17,141 nucleotides of DNA from DASRQK01 sp964436635 (GTDB lineage: Bacteria > Bacteroidota > Bacteroidia > Sphingobacteriales > Sphingobacteriaceae), in NCBI GenBank assembly GCA_964436635.1, contig CAYTDM010000032.1:1-17141 (forward strand), in the 5' to 3' direction. Below the pieces are notes generated by a model. It was not told where the DNA came from. It made no database searches and saw only the letters and a program-made list of their open reading frames with translations. Shown here piece after piece: positions 7,947-15,826 of the stretch; within the stretch, counting starts at the first letter, position 1, and the number at the start of each line of letters is the position of its first letter. The translations under genes and the position numbers were made by a program.

Positions 7947-7993
7947 ACGAAATATAAGGAATTTAGGACATTTTAATCAGGTTTTAAACATAC

Positions 7994-8027
7994 TTTGACA
8001 AGAAAATGAGATAGCAAGCTAATTTTT
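7994..8027 (+). promoter_or_regulatory. Candidate promoter of the Lrp/AsnC gene
   Basis: TTTG at 7994-7997 is followed after 22 bases by TAATTTTT at 8020-8027, one mismatch from TAnnTTTG. The predicted transcript start near 8034 suits translation from the ATG at 8081 with a leader of about 45 bases. Confidence 0.35.
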
Positions 8028-8080
8028 AACTTTTTTAAACAAAAATAATGTATTATTGCCAAATAAAATTTTGTTTACAT

Positions 8081-8551
8081 ATGTCGTACCAACCTGACAA
8101 AACTGATTATAAGATTTTAAAATTGCTCCAAGAAAATGGGCGAATTACGAATTTGCAACTTGCATCCAATGTGGGTTTATCACCAGCTCCGACTTTGGAA
8201 CGAGTGAGAAAACTCGAAAATGCAGGTTTCATTAAAAATTATCACGCGGTCGTGGACGAGGAGAAACTTGGTTTAGGGATTAAATCTTTTATTCTAATTT
8301 CCCTTGATTTCCATACTCAAGATGCGATTCCAGGTTTTGTAGAGGCCGTACACAACATTAAAGAAGTCACAGAGTGTCACCACGTTACTGGTCAATGTGA
8401 TTTTATTTTAAAAGTATTTGTTAAAGATATTAAGGCATACGAAGCGGTGATCATGGAGAAAATCAGCAGGATTCCTCACGTGAAAACCTTTCAAACCATG
8501 ATGATTATGTCCACCAGTAAAGACGAAGCTGTTTTGCCGATGGAATATTAA
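8081..8551 (+). CDS. Lrp/AsnC family transcriptional regulator
   Basis: A 156-residue regulator of the feast/famine family. The N-terminal winged-helix DNA-binding domain covers about residues 5-65: TDYKILKLLQENGRITNLQL, then VGLSPAPTLERVRKLE with the recognition helix, then GFIKNYHAVVDEEKLG. The C-terminal alpha-beta RAM effector domain (about 70-150) includes VTGQCDFILKVFV, the usual ligand-binding and dimerisation segment. The start was placed at 8081 because homologues begin a few residues before DxxDYKIL; an in-frame ATG at 8048 would add 11 residues (MYYCQIKFCLH) unlike the family. It diverges from sufB, and the next gene starts 55 bases downstream on the same strand. The effector and targets cannot be read from sequence; regulation of a neighbour would be inference only. 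Confidence 0.93.
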   Translation: MSYQPDKTDYKILKLLQENGRITNLQLASNVGLSPAPTLERVRKLENAGFIKNYHAVVDEEKLGLGIKSFILISLDFHTQDAIPGFVEAVHNIKEVTECHHVTGQCDFILKVFVKDIKAYEAVIMEKISRIPHVKTFQTMMIMSTSKDEAVLPMEY

Positions 8552-8606
8552 TCATTATTTTAGTAGCGTATTTAGGGAGATTACTAACCAATAATTTAAC
8601 CTAACC

Positions 8607-9752
8607 ATGAATATCACCTATAATGATTTAGCCATAATCCTTGCTTGGCCGGACACCACTATCCGAGGTGATGAACGCTGGATGATGCTGTTTCGAAAGT
8701 TAGGAATCGTTAAAAACTTAAACTTTAAGGTGGGTCACACCGGTATTATTCTGATTGACAGCCAAGATCACAGCCTCTTGTACTACGATTTCGGTAGATA
8801 TATTTCGCCTCGAGGATTGGGCCGGGCTCGCTCGCCTTTTTCAGACCCTCGACTAAAAATGCAATCGAAAGCCGTTATTACAGATCGAGCGCGCGGGGAA
8901 ATTGCTAATTTAAGTCAGATCGCAGAAGAACTATCGGCGATGGTTACTGCGACGCAGGGATACGGGAGGTTGTTTTTTTCAGTTGCCACAGACATCAATT
9001 TTCATTTGGCCAAAAAATATGCAGATGAACTGGTGATAGCTGGTTCTACCCCATATGGCGCATTTGCTAAAGGCAACAATAATTGTTCAAGATTTATCAC
9101 TCGGTTATTGGCAAAGTCCTCAAAAAAATATAAGATTTTGCACCCCATACATTTCCCTGAAACCATAAAATCAAGTCCATTAAGCAATGTTGTAAATGTA
9201 CGTCCAGATCGAAAAATCTGCGTTTATACTCCAGAGAACGGACTTAGAGAAATCTATATGTCCAGACTGCAGTCATTTAAGTTTATTGTTTCACAGTTAC
9301 GGGATAATTTTAATAAAGAAAAGGCAAAACTGCTGCCTAATGACTTGATAATAGGCGCCATGAATCACCAAGAACGACCAGCAAACATCCCTGAAAATTC
9401 ACAATGGTTAGGAGGAGTAGGAGAAGGAGCATGGTATGCGATCCAGGCTCGATCCACCACGGACCACAAAGATGAATTATCAGACAATGAATTCACCATT
9501 GAGGTATCCAGATATACGGATAAAGGAGAATTAGAATATTGTTTACCCTTCTTTTCAGAAGAGGATTTCGACCTGTCCCAGCCCTATAAAATCATCTATG
9601 ACAGCCATATGCTCTATACGTCCTTGTGGCAAAACGGAAAGCAATATCGCTTTTACTCATTGATTTACAAATCCACTCAGCCGATTGGAATCGTGAACTT
9701 TAAACCTGCCAATCCACCGGTTGCAGCCCTTGGTTTTCTAGCAAAAGATTAG
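8607..9752 (+). CDS. Uncharacterised Bacteroidota protein (DUF6695-like) with permuted papain-type signature
   Basis: A 381-residue protein with no signal peptide or membrane segment, so probably cytoplasmic. It resembles from memory the Bacteroidota family called DUF6695; that name needs a profile search. The N-terminal domain (1-200) has AWPDTTIRGDERW (13-25), KVGHTGIILID (41-51), LLYYDFGRYISPRGLGRAR (57-75) and YGAFAKGNNNCSRFITRLL (150-168). The order His44 in a GHTGI strand, then Cys160 in NNNCSRF, is what circularly permuted NlpC/P60-like hydrolases (LRAT and YiiX groups) show, so a thiol hydrolase or acyltransferase is possible but unproven. A second domain (about 250-370) includes WLGGVGEGAWYAI (268-280) and a beta-rich tail. 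Its last 17 codons and stop lie antisense to the end of ung. It starts 55 bases after the Lrp gene and may share its transcript. Confidence 0.82.
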   Translation: MNITYNDLAIILAWPDTTIRGDERWMMLFRKLGIVKNLNFKVGHTGIILIDSQDHSLLYYDFGRYISPRGLGRARSPFSDPRLKMQSKAVITDRARGEIANLSQIAEELSAMVTATQGYGRLFFSVATDINFHLAKKYADELVIAGSTPYGAFAKGNNNCSRFITRLLAKSSKKYKILHPIHFPETIKSSPLSNVVNVRPDRKICVYTPENGLREIYMSRLQSFKFIVSQLRDNFNKEKAKLLPNDLIIGAMNHQERPANIPENSQWLGGVGEGAWYAIQARSTTDHKDELSDNEFTIEVSRYTDKGELEYCLPFFSEEDFDLSQPYKIIYDSHMLYTSLWQNGKQYRFYSLIYKSTQPIGIVNFKPANPPVAALGFLAKD

Positions 9753-10371
9753 TGGTAGAAAAATGTTTGCATCCAAAAAATCCATTATAAGCAGATAAAG
9801 GTGAAGGATGTGCTGCCATCAGAACATGGTGCTTACAGGCATCGATCAAGGCTGCTTTTTGCTGCGCAAATTTGCCCCATAACAAAAACACAACACCAGA
9901 ACGTTGGGTAGATAATTGTCGAATCGCTGCATCTGTAAATGTTTCCCAACCCTTTTTTTGATGAGATCCTGCTTGATGTGCGCGAACGGTTAAGGTTGCG
10001 TTTAGCAATAACACTCCTTGATCCGCCCATTTAGTTAGGTTCCCGTGTGAAGGAATTTGAAAGCCCTTAATATCCTGCGCTAATTCCTTATAAATATTCC
10101 TTAAAGATGGTGGAATGGGCATATGACTTGGAACGGAAAATGAAAGCCCGTGCGCTTGGCCCACATCGTGATAAGGATCTTGGCCTAAAATCACGACCTT
10201 GACTTGATCGAATGGCGTGCGATTAAAGGCCGCAAATATCGCAGTATTCGGAGGAAAGACGGTGAATTGTCGCTGTTCCTCGGTTAAAAATGCCTTAAGT
10301 TTCGTCATGTAATCATTAGAAAATTCAGCTTCTAATGCCATTTTCCACCCCGGTTCTAACTGTATCGCCAT
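9700..10371 (-). CDS. ung: Uracil-DNA glycosylase, family 1
   Basis: Base-excision repair enzyme that removes uracil from DNA. The 223-residue length is normal. Motifs: the water-activating loop VVILGQDPYHDVGQAHGLSF (59-78) with catalytic Asp65 and the uracil-stacking Phe78, the Pro-rich loop IPPSLRNIYKEL (86-97), WADQGVLLLNATLTV (115-129) with uracil-recognising Asn124, VFLLWGKFAQQK (161-172), and the DNA-intercalating HPSPLSAYNGFFGCKHFS (188-205) with His188. The C-terminus NQGLQPVDWQV is the normal family end. The start at 10371 is ATG, preceded by a weak promoter-like element that would leave a very short leader. Its 3' end overlaps the convergent gene at 8607-9752 by 53 bases, so both proteins' C-termini are encoded by opposite strands of the same DNA. 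Confidence 0.97.
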   Translation of the reverse strand: MAIQLEPGWKMALEAEFSNDYMTKLKAFLTEEQRQFTVFPPNTAIFAAFNRTPFDQVKVVILGQDPYHDVGQAHGLSFSVPSHMPIPPSLRNIYKELAQDIKGFQIPSHGNLTKWADQGVLLLNATLTVRAHQAGSHQKKGWETFTDAAIRQLSTQRSGVVFLLWGKFAQQKAALIDACKHHVLMAAHPSPLSAYNGFFGCKHFSTTNLLLENQGLQPVDWQV

Positions 10372-10381
10372 GTTTTTTTCA

Positions 10382-10410
10382 CAAATTAAGGATTTCTCAC
10401 TTCAGCCCAA
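10382..10410 (-). promoter_or_regulatory. Weak candidate promoter of ung
   Basis: On the minus strand TTG (10410-10408) is followed after 18 bases by TTAATTTG (10389-10382), one mismatch from TAnnTTTG. The predicted transcript start is only a few bases before the ATG at 10371, so the mRNA would be nearly leaderless. Confidence 0.35.
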
Positions 10411-10454
10411 TCACCGAAGATTGATGCAATTTAAAAAATAACGTTTAATTCAAG

Positions 10455-10485
10455 TTGATAAAGCGAGCAAATTAACAGATATTTG
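10455..10485 (+). promoter_or_regulatory. Candidate promoter of the membrane TPR-like gene
   Basis: TTG at 10455-10457, a 20-base spacer, then GATATTTG at 10478-10485 (one mismatch from TAnnTTTG). The transcript would start near 10492, about 37 bases before the ATG at 10529. Spacing and sequence both fit the Bacteroidota promoter form. Confidence 0.5.
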
Positions 10486-10528
10486 CATACTTTTAACAAT
10501 TTAAATTAACGCATTTAACTCTTTAAAT

Positions 10529-11065
10529 ATGTCGAATTTAGTTCGGATTATTTTATCGTCTTTGATCTTAATTGGCACCATCGCATTATTTTATTTCGGA
10601 GAATGGGGCTGGGGGATTTTAGGAATTTTAGTTACTATCATTGCATTTTTGACTGTTTTTTTCAACGAGAATATGTTGCTCGCGCAATTTTATTTGCGCA
10701 AAGAAAACATGCAAAAAACGGAGCTTTGGTTGAATAAAATCAAAAACTATGAAAAGCAGTTGATTTCCGCCCAACACGGCTATTATCATTTATTATTAGG
10801 CATCATTGAATCGCAAAGAGCTCCTATGCAAGCGGAGAAGTTTTTCAAAAAAGCCCTTACTTTAGGTCTACACATGGATCACAATGTCGCTTTAGCAAAA
10901 TTAAGTTTAGCGGGCATCTCCATGGCGAAACGCAACAAGCGGGAAGCGGAAAAATATTTAGCAGAAGCGAAGAAAGCAGATAAAAACAAATTACTTGCAG
11001 AGCAAATCAAAATGATGAAGAATCAAATGGGCATGTTGGATAAACAACAAATCCGTTATCGCTAA
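10529..11065 (+). CDS. Small membrane protein with TPR-like cytoplasmic helices, function unknown
   Basis: A 178-residue protein I cannot assign to a characterised family. Two hydrophobic segments lie at about residues 5-24 and 27-46, separated by a short GEWGWG turn, which makes a membrane hairpin. The remaining 130 residues are mostly helical and basic: YLRKENMQKTELWLNKIKNY (about 55-74), then AQHGYYHLLLGIIESQRAPM and AEKFFKKALTLGL, which read as degenerate TPR units, and a Lys-rich tail (REAEKYLAEAKKADKNK). The positive tail argues that it faces the cytoplasm. Its own promoter candidate and a strong terminator frame it as a single-gene transcript. Similar two-helix plus TPR proteins are common in Bacteroidota, but their function is unknown to me. 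Confidence 0.85.
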   Translation: MSNLVRIILSSLILIGTIALFYFGEWGWGILGILVTIIAFLTVFFNENMLLAQFYLRKENMQKTELWLNKIKNYEKQLISAQHGYYHLLLGIIESQRAPMQAEKFFKKALTLGLHMDHNVALAKLSLAGISMAKRNKREAEKYLAEAKKADKNKLLAEQIKMMKNQMGMLDKQQIRYR

Positions 11066-11094
11066 GATTTAAAAGATTTTGCGCGAGCAAAAAG

Positions 11095-11129
11095 AAAAGG
11101 CTGACAGCAAACCACTGCCAGCCTTTTTT
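11095..11129 (+). terminator. Rho-independent terminator after the membrane TPR-like gene
   Basis: AAAAGGCTG (11095-11103) pairs with CAGCCTTTT (11119-11127), with three more inner pairs (CAG with CTG) across one A/C mismatch, followed by a T-run to 11129. A-rich sequence before the stem gives it some bidirectional character. It lies 30 bases after the stop codon. Confidence 0.88.
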
Positions 11130-11202
11130 ATTTTATATAATTGTGAAATTCTACCGAATCCTCGAGGTTTAATTGAAGAAACTTGAGAAATCATGGATTC
11201 GA

Positions 11203-11676
11203 CTATCTCAAGCGATCCACCGAGCGAATTAACTTTTCATCTTTTTTAATTCCGGCTCTCGCTAAAAACAAAAACACGATTACAATCGGTAAAAGGAAAA
11301 ATCCAACGCCCAGATTAGCTACTTGCCATGTCTTCCCCATAGACTCCATCGCAGAAGCACCATTATAATATAACCAGCCGATCAATCCCAATACGGCTAA
11401 CATATTGATTTGGGTCAATAATAATTGTTGTTTTCTATTTTTAAATTTCAACACGGTATACAAAGGCAGTAATGCAATAATAATCGTGCAGATTAAGAGC
11501 AACCAGGTTTCTTCTATTAACGTAACTTGACCTTCCACTTGCCCAAATACGCCGTTTACTTTCAGGACTTGTGCCAATCCCTCGGCGGTCGCATATTGAA
11601 AATATGGAAATAATAACAACGCAAAAACGAAGGCGGATGCTAAAAGCAACCAAATGGTTTGAATTCTCTGTATCAT
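11203..11676 (-). CDS. DUF4293 family integral membrane protein
   Basis: A 157-residue protein with four hydrophobic helices: about residues 8-28 (LLLASAFVFALLLFPYF), 58-78 (WLLLICTIIIALLPLY), 90-105 (INMLAVLGLIGWLYY) and 120-140 (NLGVGFFLLPIVIVFLFLA). The opening MIQRIQTIWLLLASA and the closing KKDEKLIRSVDRLR are typical of DUF4293, a family found in Bacteroidota with no known function. The loop between helices 1 and 2 (about 30-57) would face the periplasm if the basic C-terminus is cytoplasmic. It is divergent from mfd across an 85-base gap and has a promoter candidate of its own. Identification relies on recalled end motifs and topology. Confidence 0.85.
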   Translation of the reverse strand: MIQRIQTIWLLLASAFVFALLLFPYFQYATAEGLAQVLKVNGVFGQVEGQVTLIEETWLLLICTIIIALLPLYTVLKFKNRKQQLLLTQINMLAVLGLIGWLYYNGASAMESMGKTWQVANLGVGFFLLPIVIVFLFLARAGIKKDEKLIRSVDRLR

Positions 11677-11695
11677 AAATCAGTATTTTTATTTG

Positions 11696-11729
11696 CAAAC
11701 TTACCCAAATCGCTCATAAAATAAAACAA
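11696..11729 (-). promoter_or_regulatory. Candidate promoter of the DUF4293 gene
   Basis: On the minus strand TTG (11729-11727) is followed after 23 bases by TAAGTTTG (11703-11696), a full match to TAnnTTTG. The predicted transcript start near 11689 leaves a leader of about 13 bases before the ATG at 11676. Confidence 0.5.
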
Positions 11730-11745
11730 TTTGCAGCGCATTTTG

Positions 11746-11753
11746 TACCTTTG
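11746..11753 (+). promoter_or_regulatory. Candidate -7 element of the mfd promoter
   Basis: TACCTTTG matches TAnnTTTG and is followed by CA, as is common in Cytophagales. No TTG stands at the usual 17-23 base distance; the nearest (11731-11733) leaves only 12 bases. The predicted transcript start near 11760 lies right at the mfd start codon. Confidence 0.5.
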
Positions 11754-11761
11754 CAAGCAAT

Positions 11762-14700
11762 TTGAACGTGGGAATAAGTCATATCTTAAATCAGATTGGC
11801 GAAAGCAGAGAGCTTTTGGCCTTGAATGCTATTGTGTCCAGCGAACGTGCGCGCACACATTTAAAAGGATTAATTGGTTCCAGTGATGCTTTGACAGCTG
11901 TTGCAAGTCATCAAACCACGATGAAGCCTGCGGTTTTTATCCTCCCGAATTCAGAAGAAGCGACTTTTTTTCTTTCAGATTTAGAAAGCATCCTTGAGGA
12001 ACAAGTGTTGTTTTTTCCATCCTCCTATAGGAAATCTTATGATTTCACCCAAGTCGATGCAGCGAATGTGTTGCAACGGGCTGAAACGCTGACCGAAATC
12101 AGTAAATGGATTGAAAAAAAAGATAAAAAGAAAGCCTTATACGTAGTCACATATCCGGAAGCACTGACTGAAAAGGTCATTAGCCGGAATGATTTAGCGA
12201 ATAACACTCTGGTCATCAACCAAGACAGCAAATTAGACATTCCATTTATAAACGAATTTCTAAGTGAGTACGATTTTGATCGCACGGATTTTGTCTATGA
12301 ACCAGGGCAATATGCGATTCGTGGAGGCATCGTTGATATTTTTTCATTTTCGAACGACCTCCCTTATAGGATAGAGTTCTTTGGGGACACCATAGAGCGC
12401 ATTCGTACTTTTGACATAGAATCTCAGCTTTCGGTGGCGGATATTAAATCGGTAACGATCGTGCCGAATGTGCAAGCTAAATTCTTAAGCGAACATCATA
12501 TTTCTCTTTTAGAATACATCACTCCGGACACTGTGCTTTGGTTCAAGGATATTCAAAGCACGTTTGACATTGCGCAGCAAGGCTACCAAAAAACCATGCA
12601 ACTATGGGAGGCCTTAAGTCCTGAAGATAGAAACTTACATCCTGAATGGACGGATCCGCAGTTTAATTTTACGGATGGAAATTACTTGCTTTCATTAGTC
12701 AACGAATTCTCAGTGATTGAATTCGGAAAGCAGTTTTTTTATGATCCACAACACAGTTTCACTTTTAATCAGCAGCCTCAACCGTCATTTAATAAAGACT
12801 TTGGGTTGCTTTCGCACACCTTACAAGGAAACTTAAGGGCGAAAATATCCAATTATATTTTAAGCGATTCTCCTAAACAAATCGAGCGATTATTTGCGAT
12901 TTTTGAGGATTTACAACAAGAAAACTTATTTATACCTATACATATAGGTCTACGAGCTGGATTCTTAGATCGATCTCTTGGAATTGCCTGTTACACAGAT
13001 CATCAAATCTTTGATCGCTATTATAAGTATAAGCGGAAAAAGGGATACGAAAAAACGCAGGCCATCACGCTGAAGGAGTTACGCGATTTAAAACCTGGTG
13101 ATTTTATCACGCACATTGACCACGGTATCGGGAAATATGCCGGTTTAGAAAAAGTGGATGTGCAGGGCAAGACGCAGGAAATGATCCGCTTAGTTTATGC
13201 GGATAACGACCTGCTTTATGTGAATATAAACTCCTTAAATCGGATTTCTAAATATTCTGGGAAAGATGGCAGCGTGCCAAAACTTCACAAATTAGGCACC
13301 GATGCCTGGGAAAAGCTGAAGCGGACCACCAAGAAAAAGGTAAAAGACATCGCGCGCGACTTGATCAAGTTGTATGCACTTAGAAAGGCCCAAACTGGGA
13401 ATGCATTCAGTCCCGACACTTACTTACAAACCGAGTTAGAAGCTTCCTTTATTTACGAAGACACCCCGGACCAAGAGAAGGCTACACAAGATGTTAAGAA
13501 AGACATGGAATCGCCGCATCCTATGGATCGCCTGGTGTGTGGAGATGTGGGGTTTGGGAAAACGGAAGTGGCGATCCGAGCAGCATTTAAGGCGGTGGCG
13601 GATAGCAAACAAGTGGCTGTTTTGGTACCAACCACTATCTTGGCCATGCAACACTTTCGCACCTTTACGGAGCGATTAAAAGGATTCCCGTGCAACATCG
13701 ACTATATTAATCGATTTAAATCAAATAAATCCATTAAAGACACACTTCAAAGACTGGAAAAAGGAGAGTTGGACATCATTATAGGTACCCACCGTTTAGT
13801 CAGTAAGGACGTGAAGTTTAAAGACCTGGGTTTAATGATCATCGACGAGGAACAAAAATTCGGTGTTTCTGTGAAAGAAAAATTAAAACAAATGCGTGCG
13901 AACATCGACTGCCTCACCTTGACAGCGACCCCGATTCCGCGCACCTTGCATTTTTCTTTGATGGGCGCACGAGATTTAAGCATTATCAGCACCCCTCCCC
14001 CAAATCGTCAACCTGTGCAAACGGAATTACATGTCTTTAATGAATCCTTAATCAAGGAAGCGGTATCGGAAGAAATAGACCGAAATGGTCAAGTCTTTTT
14101 TATCCATAATCGGGTGGCAGATTTACCTCAATTAGGAAATTTAATTAAAAAATTAGTGCCAAATGCACGCGTAGGTGTCGCGCATGGACAGTTAGAAGGA
14201 GATGCCTTAGAAGATGTGATGTTGAAATTCATTCAACACGAATTCGATGTGTTGGTAGCGACCACCATCATCGAGGCAGGCCTGGACATTCCAAATGCGA
14301 ATACCATCATTATTAACCAAGCGCACATGTTTGGTTTAAGTGACCTTCACCAAATGCGTGGACGCGTTGGCCGAACGAATAAAAAAGCCTACTGCTACTT
14401 ATTAAGTCTACCCATTTCTACACTTACACCAGATGCCTATAAACGTTTAAGTGCCATTGAAGAATTCTCCGAGTTAGGAAGTGGATTCAATGTCGCGATG
14501 CGGGATTTAGACATTCGAGGAAGCGGTAATTTATTAGGTGCGGAGCAAAGTGGATTTATTGCAGAAATCGGTTTTGACATGTACCACAAAATCTTGGATG
14601 AAGCCATCCAAGAATTAAAAGATGAAGAATTCAAGGGGTTATTTCCCGAACAATCTGAACCGACCTATGTGACCTTCACACAGATCGACACGGACATGGA

Positions 14701-15121
14701 AGTATTAATTCCGGATGAGTACGTCACCCAAATTGCAGAACGTTATAATTTATATAACGATTTATCGAATTTAAAAAACGAAGAAGAATTAGAAGCATTT
14801 AAACAAGCTTTGATCGACCGTTTCGGCCCTATTCCTAAGGAAGTCCACCATTTATTTGGCACCTTAAAAATGCAATGGTTAGGAAAGAAAATTGGGTTTG
14901 AAAAAATTTCCTTTAAAAAAGATCAATTGCGCGGCTACTTCATTCAGAAAAAAGATTCGAAGTATTTCCAAAGTGAACAGTTTGGTAAGGTCCTTGCTTT
15001 TGCACAGTTAAATGCGACGACATGTAATTTGAAAGAAGTAAAAGGCACATTGCGCATCGCAGTAAATGGCGTGTATAATTTGAATCAAGCGATTCAAGTG
15101 TTGGAAGCCATGGAAGCATAA
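11762..15121 (+). CDS. mfd: Transcription-repair coupling factor Mfd (DNA translocase)
   Basis: ATP-driven translocase that removes RNA polymerase stalled at DNA lesions and recruits UvrA. The 1119-residue protein is full length. It has a UvrB-like N-terminal module (about 30-390) with YEPGQYAIRGGIVDIFSF (179-196); an RNA-polymerase interaction domain (about 444-500) with KPGDFITHIDHGIGKYAGL; helicase motifs including Walker A GDVGFGKT (594-601), DEEQ (695-698), LTATPIPRTL (720-729) and QMRGRVGR (864-871); the translocation motif MRDLDIRGSGNLLGAEQSG (913-931); and a C-terminal regulatory domain. No ATG lies between the upstream stop (11717-11719) and codon 54, which is inside conserved sequence, so translation starts at TTG 11762 or GTG 11768. 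TTG is used here; the choice is uncertain. It diverges from the DUF4293 gene and is followed after 81 bases by another plus-strand gene. Confidence 0.96.
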   Translation: MNVGISHILNQIGESRELLALNAIVSSERARTHLKGLIGSSDALTAVASHQTTMKPAVFILPNSEEATFFLSDLESILEEQVLFFPSSYRKSYDFTQVDAANVLQRAETLTEISKWIEKKDKKKALYVVTYPEALTEKVISRNDLANNTLVINQDSKLDIPFINEFLSEYDFDRTDFVYEPGQYAIRGGIVDIFSFSNDLPYRIEFFGDTIERIRTFDIESQLSVADIKSVTIVPNVQAKFLSEHHISLLEYITPDTVLWFKDIQSTFDIAQQGYQKTMQLWEALSPEDRNLHPEWTDPQFNFTDGNYLLSLVNEFSVIEFGKQFFYDPQHSFTFNQQPQPSFNKDFGLLSHTLQGNLRAKISNYILSDSPKQIERLFAIFEDLQQENLFIPIHIGLRAGFLDRSLGIACYTDHQIFDRYYKYKRKKGYEKTQAITLKELRDLKPGDFITHIDHGIGKYAGLEKVDVQGKTQEMIRLVYADNDLLYVNINSLNRISKYSGKDGSVPKLHKLGTDAWEKLKRTTKKKVKDIARDLIKLYALRKAQTGNAFSPDTYLQTELEASFIYEDTPDQEKATQDVKKDMESPHPMDRLVCGDVGFGKTEVAIRAAFKAVADSKQVAVLVPTTILAMQHFRTFTERLKGFPCNIDYINRFKSNKSIKDTLQRLEKGELDIIIGTHRLVSKDVKFKDLGLMIIDEEQKFGVSVKEKLKQMRANIDCLTLTATPIPRTLHFSLMGARDLSIISTPPPNRQPVQTELHVFNESLIKEAVSEEIDRNGQVFFIHNRVADLPQLGNLIKKLVPNARVGVAHGQLEGDALEDVMLKFIQHEFDVLVATTIIEAGLDIPNANTIIINQAHMFGLSDLHQMRGRVGRTNKKAYCYLLSLPISTLTPDAYKRLSAIEEFSELGSGFNVAMRDLDIRGSGNLLGAEQSGFIAEIGFDMYHKILDEAIQELKDEEFKGLFPEQSEPTYVTFTQIDTDMEVLIPDEYVTQIAERYNLYNDLSNLKNEEELEAFKQALIDRFGPIPKEVHHLFGTLKMQWLGKKIGFEKISFKKDQLRGYFIQKKDSKYFQSEQFGKVLAFAQLNATTCNLKEVKGTLRIAVNGVYNLNQAIQVLEAMEA

Positions 15122-15202
15122 GCAAACTACGCATAAACAATTTTAAATTATCTGTTAATTTTAAGATATTAGCCCCTTATTATTCGATTAATCGTTAAAA
15201 AT

Positions 15203-15802
15203 ATGGCAATTTATAGATTTAGAGTGATTTTTGAAGATTATGATGAAGTAATCAGAGAAATTGACATGCTGTCAAAACATAATTTTCTAGATTTTCATCT
15301 TGCGATTCATCAGGCTACGGGGTACAATCCTGAGCTTTCTTCCTCTTTTTATGTGAGTAATGACCATTGGAAAAAGGGAGAAGAGATCGCGTATTTGCCA
15401 AACGAACGAAAAGTAAACGCAGGGGTCACCTTAATGGAAGATGCTAAATTAAGCAAATTCGTTAACGATCCGCATCAAAAATTTTATTATACCTATAATT
15501 TTGAACGCCCATTCGATTTCCATGTTCAATTAATTAAAATTTTGAAAGAAGAAGAAGGCGTTACCTATCCCGTATTAGTTAACAGCATTGGAATCGTTCC
15601 AAAACCATTTGGCGCTGCAAACATTTTAAGTGGAGACGCCGCGACTCCGACTGAAACCGCTAAAGACGAATTTGACTTCTTAAACGAAACGGAATACGGC
15701 ATCGATGAAGAAGAAGATTACGACCTATTAGATGATGAGGATGAGGAGGAAAAAGATGGCGAAGGCGAAAATCCATCCGCTGGCTTCGATGAAGAATATT
15801 AA
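15203..15802 (+). CDS. pRiA4b ORF-3 / IS1096-passenger domain protein with acidic tail
   Basis: A 199-residue protein. The N-terminal 135 residues look like the plasmid pRiA4b ORF-3 domain (PF07929, also named IS1096 passenger TnpR-like): MAIYRFRVIFEDYDEVIREI, then DFHLAIHQATGYNPELSSSF (30-49) and YYTYNFERPFDFHVQLIKIL (95-114). Despite its name, this domain is widespread on chromosomes and there are no inverted repeats, transposase or target duplications here. After residue 150 comes a strongly acidic, probably disordered tail (EEEDYDLLDDEDEEEKDGEGE at about 169-189). The molecular function is unknown. It is 81 bases after mfd and 24 bases before miaA, so it is likely co-transcribed with miaA. 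I see no clear promoter or terminator in the mfd gap. Confidence 0.82.
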   Translation: MAIYRFRVIFEDYDEVIREIDMLSKHNFLDFHLAIHQATGYNPELSSSFYVSNDHWKKGEEIAYLPNERKVNAGVTLMEDAKLSKFVNDPHQKFYYTYNFERPFDFHVQLIKILKEEEGVTYPVLVNSIGIVPKPFGAANILSGDAATPTETAKDEFDFLNETEYGIDEEEDYDLLDDEDEEEKDGEGENPSAGFDEEY

Positions 15803-15826
15803 TCTTCATTCGTTGGTATCAAAATC

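Noticed and set aside
8048..8080. Upstream ATG adding 11 residues to the Lrp/AsnC regulator
   Set aside because: The extension (MYYCQIKFCLH) is unlike family N-termini, which begin just before the DYKIL helix; the ATG at 8081 fits better.
7903..8080. Lrp-type or iron-responsive operator controlling sufBCD
   Set aside because: I looked for a symmetrical operator in the divergent gap and saw only AT-rich sequence and promoter-like elements.
15203..15802. IS1096/TnpR-type mobile element
   Set aside because: Only the domain name suggests mobility. There is no transposase, terminal inverted repeat or target duplication, and the gene sits between housekeeping genes.
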